This document shows positions 25,549-33,273 of a stretch of 64,000 nt of DNA, piece by piece (the first letter of the stretch is position 1; the number at the start of each line of letters is the position of its first letter). Made by a program: the position numbers and the translations under genes. Source of the DNA: DASQFQ01 sp963722815. GTDB lineage: Bacteria; Actinomycetota; Thermoleophilia; Solirubrobacterales; Solirubrobacteraceae. The DNA lies in the NCBI GenBank assembly GCA_963722815.1, contig CAVROM010000010.1, positions 186,001 through 250,000 on the forward strand. Reading direction: 5' to 3'. The notes below the pieces were generated by a model. The model was not told where the DNA came from and made no database searches. It worked only from the letters and a program-made list of their open reading frames with translations.

Positions 25549-27456
25549 ATGGCGAGACGCCGACTGGAAGGCCTGGAGCGGGTCCTCGGGGCCAACGCTC
25601 TGTTCGCGACCGCCTACGGCAACGTCGGCTCGTCCATCTACTACGCGCTCGGCCTGGTGGCGTCGTTCGCGCTGGGCCTCACGCCGGTCGTCTTCGTCAT
25701 CACCGGCATCTTCTTCTTCTGCACCGCGGCGACCTACGCCGAGGCGACGACGATGTACCCGGAGGCCGGCGGGTCCTCGAGCTTCGCCCGGCGCGCCTTC
25801 AACGAGTTCTGGTCGTTCTTCGCCGCCTGGGGCCAGATGCTCAACTACGTCATCACGGTCGCCATCTCGGCGTACTTCGTGCCGCACTACATCGGCGGCC
25901 TGTTCTGGGAGCCGTTGCGCTCGGCGCCCGCCGACATCATCGCGGGCGCGGGCGTCATCGCCGTGCTCAGCTTCATCAACGTCCGCGGGGTCAAGGAGTC
26001 GGCCGGGCTGAACATCATGCTCGCGCTTGTCGACTTCCTGACCCAGCTGCTGCTGGTGCTGGTGGGAGCGGTGCTGGTGCTCTCGCCGTCGACGCTCGTC
26101 GACAACGTGCACCTCGGCGTGGCGCCAAGCTGGAAGGACTTCATCCTCGCCATCCCGATCGGCATGATCGCCTACACGGGCATCGAGACGATCTCGAACA
26201 TGGCCGAGGAGGCCAAGGACGAGCGGACGACCATCCCGGTGGCCATCAACCGGGTCCGGATCGCGGTCTTCGCGATCTACTTCACGCTTCCGGCCGTCGC
26301 GTTGTCGGCGCTGCCCGTCCACAAGACGCCCGACGGCGACTACGAGACGCTGCTCGGCCTGTCCACCGAGCAGGGCGGCTACGCGGGCGACCCGATCCTC
26401 GGCGTGGTCAAGCAGATCGACCTCGGGCCGCTGCAGAGCGCGGGCGAGCTCTACGTGGGCCTCCTCGCGGCGACGATTCTGTTCATCGCGACGAACGCCG
26501 GGATCATCGGCGTCTCACGGCTCGTGTACTCCATGGGAATCCACCGCCAGCTGCCGGACGGGCTGCGCCAGCTGCACCCGCGGTACCGCACGCCGTGGAT
26601 CGGCATCCTGATCTTCGGCGGCGTGGCGATCCTCACGCTGCTACCCGGGGAGGCCACGTTCCTGGGCAACATGTACGCGTTCGGCGCGATGCTCTCGTTC
26701 ACGATCGCGCATCTGTCCCTGCTGCGGCTGCGGGCCAAGTACCGGGATGTGGAGCGGCCGTACCGCGGGCCGGGCAACATCCGCGTGCGCGGCTACGACC
26801 TCCCGCTGTTCGCGGTCGTGGGGGGCATGGGCACGGCGAGCGCGTTCGTGGTCGTCACCGCCCTGCACCCCGCGGTGGCGCTCGCCGGCGTCGGCTGGCT
26901 GCTGTTCGGGATCGCGGTCTACGTCGCGTTCCGGCGCAGCCAGGGGCTCGACCTCTCATCCACACACAAGGTGGCGATCGCGCAGCCGGTCGTCGACCAT
27001 GAGGCGGAGTACGACTCCGTGCTCGTCCACTTCGGCGAGAGCGGCTACGACGACCAGGTGCTCGGCACGGCGCGCAAGCTCGCGGCGCGCAAGCGCCGCG
27101 GCATCCACGTGCTGGTGACGATCACGGTCCCGAACTCGATGGAGATCGACGCGCCGATGCCCGAGCAGGAGGAGAGCGCGCAGTCGATCATCGAGGAGGC
27201 GAAGGTGGCCGGCGGCGGGCGCGTGTCCGGGCACGTCGAGCGCGTGCGCGCCGGCCAGGCCGGGCGCCGGATCGTCGAGGACGCGGTCGACATGCGCGCG
27301 GCGGCGATCGTGATGCCGCTCCCGCGCCGGGTCGACGGCGCGTCGCTGTTCGGCAAGACGCTCGAGACGGTGCTGACCGAGCGGCCGTGCCGGGTGATCA
27401 TCGAGTCGGTGCCCGATGGCGGCCGCCGCATCCGCCGGATCCCGGTGGTGACATGA
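25549..27456 (+). CDS. APC-superfamily permease with C-terminal USP-like domain (copy 1)
   Basis: This 635-aa protein has about 12 membrane helices. The N-terminus is ERVLGANALFATAYGNVGSS with the broken helix 1, followed by TYAEATTMYPEAGGSSSFAR, typical of APC transporters. After about residue 470 a soluble domain (YDSVLVHFGESGYDDQVLGT, RRGIHVLVTITVP, RAGQAGRRIVEDAVDMRAAA, FGKTLETVLTERPCRVIIES) resembles universal stress protein folds. KimA-type potassium importers share this APC plus USP-like layout. With a paralogue and two TrkA-type genes downstream, potassium transport is more likely than amino acid uptake. A TAGAAT box lies 11 nt before the ATG. Confidence 0.8.
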   Translation: MARRRLEGLERVLGANALFATAYGNVGSSIYYALGLVASFALGLTPVVFVITGIFFFCTAATYAEATTMYPEAGGSSSFARRAFNEFWSFFAAWGQMLNYVITVAISAYFVPHYIGGLFWEPLRSAPADIIAGAGVIAVLSFINVRGVKESAGLNIMLALVDFLTQLLLVLVGAVLVLSPSTLVDNVHLGVAPSWKDFILAIPIGMIAYTGIETISNMAEEAKDERTTIPVAINRVRIAVFAIYFTLPAVALSALPVHKTPDGDYETLLGLSTEQGGYAGDPILGVVKQIDLGPLQSAGELYVGLLAATILFIATNAGIIGVSRLVYSMGIHRQLPDGLRQLHPRYRTPWIGILIFGGVAILTLLPGEATFLGNMYAFGAMLSFTIAHLSLLRLRAKYRDVERPYRGPGNIRVRGYDLPLFAVVGGMGTASAFVVVTALHPAVALAGVGWLLFGIAVYVAFRRSQGLDLSSTHKVAIAQPVVDHEAEYDSVLVHFGESGYDDQVLGTARKLAARKRRGIHVLVTITVPNSMEIDAPMPEQEESAQSIIEEAKVAGGGRVSGHVERVRAGQAGRRIVEDAVDMRAAAIVMPLPRRVDGASLFGKTLETVLTERPCRVIIESVPDGGRRIRRIPVVT

Positions 27457-27620
27457 ACGCCGCCACCGCGCTGTTGTCGGCGATCATGCTCGTCCTGGGC
27501 GTCGTGATGATCGCGATCACGCTGTCGCGCGGCGGCGGCCCGACCGCGGTCGGCATCCTGTTCGGCGTGCTGTTCATCCTCGCGGGAGGAGGTCGCCTGT
27601 GGGTGCAACGCCGCCGGTGA
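27453..27620 (+). CDS. Small two-helix membrane protein
   Basis: The ATG at 27453 overlaps the stop of the first permease. The 55-aa product has two hydrophobic helices (ALLSAIMLVLGVVMIAITLS and TAVGILFGVLFILAGGGRLW) and a basic end (QRRR). It sits between two permeases and overlaps the second one's start, so it may be an accessory subunit. It has no recognised family. Confidence 0.7.
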   Translation: MNAATALLSAIMLVLGVVMIAITLSRGGGPTAVGILFGVLFILAGGGRLWVQRRR

Positions 27621-29689
27621 AGCGCGAGCGCCGCGGAATGCCCCAGTGGCAGCTGGAGACGCCGAAGGCGCTCAAGCGCGGGCTGGGCTCGCCGGCGCTG
27701 TTCGGGATCGTCCAGGGCTTCATCGCGGCGTCGATCTACTTCGCGCTCGGGCTGGTCATCCAGGCCGCGCTCGCCTACGCATGGATCATCTTCGTGTTCG
27801 CCGCCTGCTTCTTCGGCCTCGTCGTCCTGTCCTACGTCGAGGGCGCCTCGCTGCACCAGGAGCGAGGCGGCGCGACGATCATCGCCCGCTACGCGTTCAA
27901 CGAGCTGGCCAGCTTCATCGCCGGCTGGGCGATCCTGCTCGACTACATCCTCCTGATGGCGATCACCGCGTTCGCCACCACGGACTACGTCGCGGTGATA
28001 ATCCCACCGCTCTCGGGCGGCGCCGCGGAGTTCGTGTTCGCCGCCGCGGTGGTGGCAGGGGTGGCGTGGCTGAACATCCGCGGGGCGGGCTCCAAGCGCT
28101 ACGAGCGGTTCGCGTTCGCCGTGATCTTCGACCTGATCCTGCAGACCGCGATCGTGCTCCTCGGGCTGCTGATCGTCTTCAACCCCGACGTGCTGACCAA
28201 CCCGGCGAGCGTGGGCGGCACGCCGTCGGCGAAGGACCTGGTGTTCGCGTTCACGCTGACGCTGGTGACGTTCGCGGGCGTCGACGCCTCGTCCGGGCTG
28301 GCGGGCGAGGTGGCCGTGGGTCGCAAGGGACTCAAGCGGCTGATGACCGCGCGCATGCTGGCCTTCATCCCTTACGTGGGGATCTCGCTGGTGGCGGTCA
28401 GCGCGCTGCCGCTGAGCGACCTGCGCAACGGCGGCCCGGACGACTACGTCGACGCGCCGATGCTCGGCGTCGCCGCCGCCTTCGACCCGCAGTGGCTGGC
28501 CGACATCCTGCGGATCCTGATCGGGTTGTCGGCGTTCGCGATCCTCGTGATCGCCTGCAACGCCGCGATGCTCGGGCTCTCGCGGCTCGGCTACTCGCTG
28601 GCGCTCAACCGCCAGATCCCGTCGGCGATCGGGCGCCTGCACCCGACCCGCGCGACCCCGGTGGTGATCATCGTGGTCGGCGCGCTGCTGGCGATCCTGC
28701 TGCTGATCCCGGCCGACGTCGAGTTCCTCGCCTCGATCTACGCGTTCGGCGCGACGATCTCGTTCACGATCGTGCACCTGTCGGTGATCCGGCTGCGCTG
28801 GCTCGAGCCCGACCGCGACCGCCCGTTCAAGATCCCCATCAACATCCGGATCGGGCGCGGCGAGCTGCCGGTGACCGCGGCGCTGGGCGCGGTGCTGTCG
28901 TTCGCGGCGCTCGTCGCGGTGATCACCCTGCACGGCGACGGCCGCTGGGCGGGCGCCGGCTGGATGACGTTCGGGATCGTGCTGTACGTCGCCTACCGCC
29001 TGTCGGAGGGCAAGCCGGTCCTCAAGCGCGTGACGATCCCCGAGCGCGCGCTGACGCGCCGCGGGACCGCCAAGGCAGAGTACGGCTCGATCCTCGTGCC
29101 GATACTCGGGCGCCCGCTCGACGACGACATCATGCAGACCGCCGGCCGCCTCTCCGCGGAGGAGAACGAGGACGAGGGCGAGGGCGGCGCGGTGATCGAG
29201 GCGGTGTGGGTGTTCGAGGTGCCGATGGCGATGCCGCTCGACGCGCGCATCCCCGACGAGGACCTCAAGCGCGCCCGCAAGGCGCTGCAACGCGCCAAGG
29301 CGGTGGGGGAGGAGTACGAGGGCGTCGAGGTCGCCACCGCGACCGTGCGCGCCCGCAGCACCGGCGAAGGGATCGTGCGCGAGGCCAAGCGCCGCGGGGT
29401 GGAGGCGATCGTGCTCGCCGCCGAGGAGCCGACCCGCATGCGCGGCGGCCCGCTGCTGGGCGGCAAGCGCGGCCTCTACGACACGTTCGTCGGCCAGACC
29501 ACGCGCTACGTGGTCAACAAGGCGCCCTGCCGGGTGATCCTGACCGCGCCGCCGGGCGACGGCGCCGCGCCGGCGCTCCCGCACCACATCACCAAGTTCG
29601 CCCCGCCGCCCACCGGCGACCCGGTCGAGGCGGCCGGCAGCGGCGGCATCTCCGATGCGGACGCGGCGGAGCCAGCGCCCGCTGGTTAG
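27599..29689 (+). CDS. APC-superfamily permease with C-terminal USP-like domain (copy 2)
   Basis: I select GTG at 27599 because a strong ribosome site GGAGGAGG ends about 8 nt upstream; GTG 27617 and ATG 27638 are alternatives. The 696-aa protein repeats the fold of copy 1: GLGSPALFGIVQGFIAASIY, LSYVEGASLHQERGGATIIA, FAGVDASSGLAGEVAVGRKG, LNRQIPSAIGRLHPTRATP. Its USP-like tail contains YGSILVPILGRPLDDDIMQT, ARSTGEGIVREAKRRGVEAI and VVNKAPCRVILTAP. The final ~40 residues are Pro/Ala-rich. A role in K+ transport is inferred from the adjacent TrkA genes. Confidence 0.8.
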   Translation: MGATPPVKRERRGMPQWQLETPKALKRGLGSPALFGIVQGFIAASIYFALGLVIQAALAYAWIIFVFAACFFGLVVLSYVEGASLHQERGGATIIARYAFNELASFIAGWAILLDYILLMAITAFATTDYVAVIIPPLSGGAAEFVFAAAVVAGVAWLNIRGAGSKRYERFAFAVIFDLILQTAIVLLGLLIVFNPDVLTNPASVGGTPSAKDLVFAFTLTLVTFAGVDASSGLAGEVAVGRKGLKRLMTARMLAFIPYVGISLVAVSALPLSDLRNGGPDDYVDAPMLGVAAAFDPQWLADILRILIGLSAFAILVIACNAAMLGLSRLGYSLALNRQIPSAIGRLHPTRATPVVIIVVGALLAILLLIPADVEFLASIYAFGATISFTIVHLSVIRLRWLEPDRDRPFKIPINIRIGRGELPVTAALGAVLSFAALVAVITLHGDGRWAGAGWMTFGIVLYVAYRLSEGKPVLKRVTIPERALTRRGTAKAEYGSILVPILGRPLDDDIMQTAGRLSAEENEDEGEGGAVIEAVWVFEVPMAMPLDARIPDEDLKRARKALQRAKAVGEEYEGVEVATATVRARSTGEGIVREAKRRGVEAIVLAAEEPTRMRGGPLLGGKRGLYDTFVGQTTRYVVNKAPCRVILTAPPGDGAAPALPHHITKFAPPPTGDPVEAAGSGGISDADAAEPAPAG

Positions 29690-29692
29690 AGT
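29687..29692 (+). promoter_or_regulatory. -10 box for the TrkA-type gene pair (leaderless)
   Basis: TAGAGT overlaps the stop of the second permease and ends 8 nt before the GTG at 29701. Confidence 0.5.
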
Positions 29693-29700
29693 CCGCGCCA

Positions 29701-30126
29701 GTGTTCGTCCTCGTTGTCGGATCCGGCAGGGTTGGATCGTCCGTGGCCACCGCCGCGCTGCGCGCGGGCCACACCGTGTCCGTGCTCGACGAGGACCCGC
29801 TGTCGCACGAGCGGCTCGACGTCGAGCTCGGCCAGGGCTGGGAGGAGGCCGGCGGGCGCTTCACGATCGGGACGGCGCTGGAGATGGACGCGCTGACCGA
29901 GGCGGGGATCGAGGAGGCGGACGTGTTCATCGCCTCCACCAACGGCGACAACACCAACCTCGTGGTCTCCCAGATCGCCCAGCGCCGCTTCGACGTGCAG
30001 CGCGTGATCGCCCGCGTGCTCGACCCGCGCCGCGCCGCCTGGTACTCCGAGCAGGGCGTGCAGACGATCTGCCCGACCCAGATCGCGATCGAGCAGCTGG
30101 CCGCCGCCGCGCTCACGGAGGAGTAG
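29701..30126 (+). CDS. TrkA-N domain potassium transport regulator (CeoB-like)
   Basis: The 141-aa protein is a single RCK/TrkA-N Rossmann domain: MFVLVVGSGRVGSSVATAAL with GxGxxG, an acidic strand end (VSVLDEDPLS), ADVFIASTNGDNTNLVVSQI and VQRVIARVLDPRRAAWY. It binds NAD(H) and gates a potassium transporter. It lacks a TrkA-C domain, which the next gene carries. The pairing matches Mycobacterium ceoB/ceoC (Rv2691/Rv2692), which also lie beside an APC permease (Rv2690c). Confidence 0.88.
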   Translation: MFVLVVGSGRVGSSVATAALRAGHTVSVLDEDPLSHERLDVELGQGWEEAGGRFTIGTALEMDALTEAGIEEADVFIASTNGDNTNLVVSQIAQRRFDVQRVIARVLDPRRAAWYSEQGVQTICPTQIAIEQLAAAALTEE

Positions 30127-30129
30127 GCC

Positions 30130-30810
30130 GTGGCCGGGCTCTACGTCATCATCGCCGGCGCCGGCAAGGTCGGCTGGAACCTGGCCCGCGAGCTGATCGA
30201 GAAGGGCCACGAGGTGACCGTGATCGAGCAGGACCGGCGCCGCTACCTGACCGTCGAGCAGGAGCTCGAGCACGCCGTGCAGTACGGCGACTCGACCGAG
30301 CTGTGGGTGCTCGAGCGCGCCGGCATCCAGCGCGCCGACCTCGTCGTGGCGGTCACCGGCGACGACGAGGACAACCTGCTGATCTGCCAGGTCGCGAAGG
30401 AGAAGTACCTCTGCGAGCGGATCATCGCCCGCGTCAACAACCCGCGGAACCTCGAGCACTTCAAGCTCCTCGGCATCCAGCCCGCGGTGTCCGCGACCGA
30501 CCTGATCCTGCGGCTGATCGAGCACGAGGTGCCGCGCTACGGGCTCGTCCACCTGCTCGACCTGCCCGAGGAGCGGCTCGAGATCATCGAGCTCGTGGTG
30601 TCCGAAGGCGCGCCCGCGGCCGGCGCGCTCGTCTCCGAGCTGGGGCTGCCCGAGGGCGCGCTGGTGATCTCGGTGCTGCGCGGCGGCTCGGGCTTCGTGC
30701 CCAAGGCCGACACCGTGGTCGAGGCGGGCGACGAGGTGCTCGTCGTGCTCGATCCCGGGCTCGAGGACGCGATCACCGCCCAGTTCGTCAACGGGGACCA
30801 GCCGGGCTAG
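30130..30810 (+). CDS. TrkA-type potassium transport regulator with TrkA-N and TrkA-C (CeoC-like)
   Basis: The GTG at 30130 is 3 bp after the previous stop. Residues 1-125 form the NAD-binding domain (YVIIAGAGKVGWNLARELIE, VTVIEQDRRRYLTVEQ, ADLVVAVTGDDEDNLLICQV, IIARVNNPRNLEHFKLLG). Residues ~140-220 are a TrkA-C ligand-binding domain (GAPAAGALVSELGLPEGALV, ADTVVEAGDEVLVVLDPG). TrkA-C domains can bind c-di-AMP or ATP, but the ligand is unknown here. It should form mixed RCK rings with the preceding protein. Confidence 0.88.
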   Translation: MAGLYVIIAGAGKVGWNLARELIEKGHEVTVIEQDRRRYLTVEQELEHAVQYGDSTELWVLERAGIQRADLVVAVTGDDEDNLLICQVAKEKYLCERIIARVNNPRNLEHFKLLGIQPAVSATDLILRLIEHEVPRYGLVHLLDLPEERLEIIELVVSEGAPAAGALVSELGLPEGALVISVLRGGSGFVPKADTVVEAGDEVLVVLDPGLEDAITAQFVNGDQPG

Positions 30811-30832
30811 GGCCCCACCCGAGGAGCCGCTG

Positions 30833-32006
30833 ATGCCCGAGAAGCACGTCGACATCCTGATCATGGGCGGCGGCCTCGCCGGCGCGTCGTGCGCCGAGGG
30901 GCTGCGCGAGGCGGGCTTCGAGGGGTCGGTGCTGCTCGCCGGCCGCGAGCCGCACCCGCCCTACCAGCGCCCGCCGTGCTCGAAGGACCTGCTGCGCGGC
31001 GAGTCCGAGCCCGACGACGCGCATCTGCACCCGGACGGCTGGTACGAGGAGCACGACGTCGAGCTGCTCACCCGCACGATGGTGATGAAGCTCGACACGG
31101 CCGCGAAGACGGCCGAGCTGGCGCACATCGGCAGCGTCGGCTTCGACCGCGCGCTGCTCGCCACCGGCGCCAACATCCGCCGCCTGCGCGTCGAGGGCGG
31201 CGATCACGACGGCATCCACTACCTGCGCACGCTCGGCACCTCGGTGTCGCTGCGCGAGGACGCCGCGGACGCCAAGAAGGTCGTGCTGATCGGCGGCTCC
31301 TATATCGCCTGCGAGGTCGCGGCCTCGCTGACCGTGCTCGGCAAGCAGTGCACGCTTGTGATGCTCGAGGACGGCCCGCTCTCGACCGGCTTCGGCACGG
31401 CCGCGAGCGGCTTCTTCGCCGACCTGCTCGGCTCGCACGGGATCGAGTTCGTGACCGGCGACGGCGTGGCTCGCTTCGAGGGCGAGAAGCGCGTCGAGCG
31501 CGTGGTCACGGAGTCGGGCAAGACGCTCGACGCCGACCTCGTCGTGATCGGCGCCGGCGCGATCCCCGACGTCCACCTGGCCCGCGGCGCCGGGCTCGAG
31601 CTGGGGGAGAGCGGCGGCGTGAAGTGCTCGCGGACGCTCGAGACCTCAGCGCCCGGCATCTGGTGCGCGGGCGACCCCTGCGAGTACGACTCGGTCGTCC
31701 ACGGCCGGCGGCTGCGGGTGGAGCACTTCGAGGTCGCAGCCGCGCAGGGCCACTACGTGGCGCAGGCGATGACCGGCGACCCCGGGCCCTACGACGTGAT
31801 CCCGTACTTCTGGTCCGATCTCGCCGACTGGGCGTCGCTCGAGTACGTCGGCCCGGCGCGGCAGTGGGACCGCGAGGAGGTGCGCGGCTCGTTCGACAGC
31901 GGCGAGTTCAGCGTCTTCTACTACGACGGCGAGCAGCTCGCCGGCGCCCTCACCGTCGGGCGCTCCGACGACCTGGAGGAAGCGAAGCGCCTGATGGTCG
32001 GCCTAG
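30833..32006 (+). CDS. FAD-dependent ferredoxin/rubredoxin reductase-like oxidoreductase (copy 1)
   Basis: FAD- and NAD(P)H-binding motifs are clear: DILIMGGGLAGASCAEGLRE, PYQRPPCSKDLLRGESEPDD, LLATGANIRRLRVEGGD, KKVVLIGGSYIACEVAASLT and GIWCAGDPCEYDSVVHGRRL, with a C-terminal reductase domain ending SDDLEEAKRLM. It resembles rhodocoxin/putidaredoxin reductases and the paralogue at 42872. The literal frame remains open to 32755, but that stretch is only the antisense of the Crp-like gene. By alignment to the paralogue, the true end should be close to 32006 and a small frame error probably hides the stop. Confidence 0.82.
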
Positions 32007-32770
32007 GCCACGGGCGCCCCGACGCGCTGCTGCACGAAGGGGACGGCCGCGGCGGTCTCGATGCGCTCCTCGCTCGGCGGTGTGCCGCGCAGGATCCACG
32101 CGCCGTCGGAGCGGCGCTCGATCGCCCCGCGGGCCATCAGCTGGCCGAGCGCGGTCGTGACCGACGGGCGGCGCGCGCCGACCATGCCGGCGAGCGTCCG
32201 GTGCGGCAGCCGCAGCGAGACGAGCACGCCGCCGGGCACGACGCGGCCCCAGCGCTCGGCGAGCAGCCACAGCAGCGCCAGCAGGCGGTCGTCGACGCGG
32301 GTCAGGTGGGCGATCGCCTGGGTGACCACGAGCCGCTCGGCGCGGCGGGCGGCGCGGTCCATCAGCGCCGCGAAGATCTCCGGCCACTGGGCCATCCGGA
32401 CGGCCAGCGCCTGGTCGACGATCGCGACCCGCGCGCTGGTGGCGGCGGCCCACTCGATCGTGCGCGGCAGCAGCTCCTCGCCCTCGTTGTCGTTGCCGGC
32501 GCGCAGCAGGTCGCCGGGGCCGAGCAGCTCGGCGCACGGGTGGTTGCTGACGGTCGCCTCGCGCACGAGCAGGCCCTCGAGCACGAGCAGGCCGATCGGC
32601 TGGCTCCCGCCGGTCAGCCACGGCTGCGGCGTCCAGCGGCCGCGTGGCACATCGATGGCGCGGGTGTAGAGCCGCTCGGCGGCCTCCCGGGCCCGAGGCA
32701 CGTCGAGCCCACGCGCGAGCTCGGGATCGGCCTTCAGAAGTTGAACGGAGCCTGAGTTCGCGTCACGCAT
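32003..32770 (-). CDS. Crp/Fnr-family transcriptional regulator
   Basis: The 255-aa protein has an N-terminal sensor region with LLVLEGLLVREATVSNHPCA and ELLGPGDLLRAG (cyclic-nucleotide-binding-like beta roll), a dimer helix, and a C-terminal Crp-type winged helix: SLRLPHRTLAGMVGARRPSV, TTALGQLMARGAIERRSDGA. No Fe-S Cys set is seen, so it is not an Fnr oxygen sensor. It is convergent with the FAD reductase gene. Its promoter region (32771-32900) contains a TAACTT -10-like box. Confidence 0.8.
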   Translation of the reverse strand: MRDANSGSVQLLKADPELARGLDVPRAREAAERLYTRAIDVPRGRWTPQPWLTGGSQPIGLLVLEGLLVREATVSNHPCAELLGPGDLLRAGNDNEGEELLPRTIEWAAATSARVAIVDQALAVRMAQWPEIFAALMDRAARRAERLVVTQAIAHLTRVDDRLLALLWLLAERWGRVVPGGVLVSLRLPHRTLAGMVGARRPSVTTALGQLMARGAIERRSDGAWILRGTPPSEERIETAAAVPFVQQRVGAPVA

Positions 32771-33065
32771 CGATGGGGTTTCCCTTCCCGCCGTACTTGC
32801 ACAGATGAAGGTCTGGCGCCTCCCTTGGCCGTCCAGACAACATGCGCAAAGTTAGCGTGCTGACAGGAACCGGGAAGGACAACTGGACGTTTTTACGAGT
32901 GGTCACTGCGCGCAACACCCGAGCGGGGCTGAGGTTGCGCCCGTTAGAGCGGCTCGCCGCGCTCGAGATACATCCAGATCGCCTCGGGCGCATCCGGTAG
33001 GGCGACGCCGCGGGCCGGCGCACGTCAACGGCGGCATCGAGGAGGCGGGTGCGAACCGCCGCGGT

Positions 33066-33160
33066 CCCACGAGTGTCGTCTCAGGGTCGGTATGCGACCT
33101 CGAGCTGACATTCGTGGGCGCCGGCCGCTTGTACGCGGTTCCTACCCAGCCGCCGTTGAA
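33066..33160. repeat. Palindromic intergenic element, copy A
   Basis: An imperfect inverted repeat of 20-nt arms (33066-33085 with 33099-33118; 15 of 20 positions pair) is followed by CCTACCCAGCCGC at about 33141-33153. The reverse complement of the palindrome is nearly identical to copy B at 42154, and the trailing CCTACCCAGCCGC is shared with copy B in the forward direction. It lies in a 428-bp gap between the Crp-like gene and tRNA-Gln in which I see no gene. Confidence 0.6.
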
Positions 33161-33198
33161 GTTCAGCCGCAGGACGCTCGCTAAACTCCGGCCACTCT

Positions 33199-33269
33199 TG
33201 CGGGGTCGTCTAATGGCAAGACGCCAGCCTCTGGAGCTGGTTATCGGGGTTCGAGTCCCTGCCCCGCAG
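33199..33269 (+). tRNA. tRNA-Gln (anticodon CTG)
   Basis: Full cloverleaf: the acceptor stem TGCGGGG pairs with CCCCGCA (33262-33268), G33269 is the discriminator, the D arm is GTC/GAC, the anticodon stem CCAGC/GCTGG encloses the loop CTCTGGA (anticodon CTG), and the T arm reads CGGGG-TTCGAGT-CCCTG. CCA is not encoded. It reads CAG codons, which dominate in this GC-rich genome. Confidence 0.95.
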
Positions 33270-33273
33270 CTGG

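Noticed and set aside
32006..32755. A 250-residue C-terminal extension of the FAD reductase
   Set aside because: It is entirely antisense to a well-supported Crp-like gene and has the Arg/Ala/Gly/Pro-rich composition of GC-rich shadow frames; the paralogue at 42872 ends where this extension begins.
32763..33052. Minus-strand frames upstream of the Crp-like gene, including one ending DAPEAIWMYLERGEPL
   Set aside because: That frame has no start codon before an upstream stop (TGA), and the alternatives show no family or ribosome site. It could be a gene fragment, but support is too weak.
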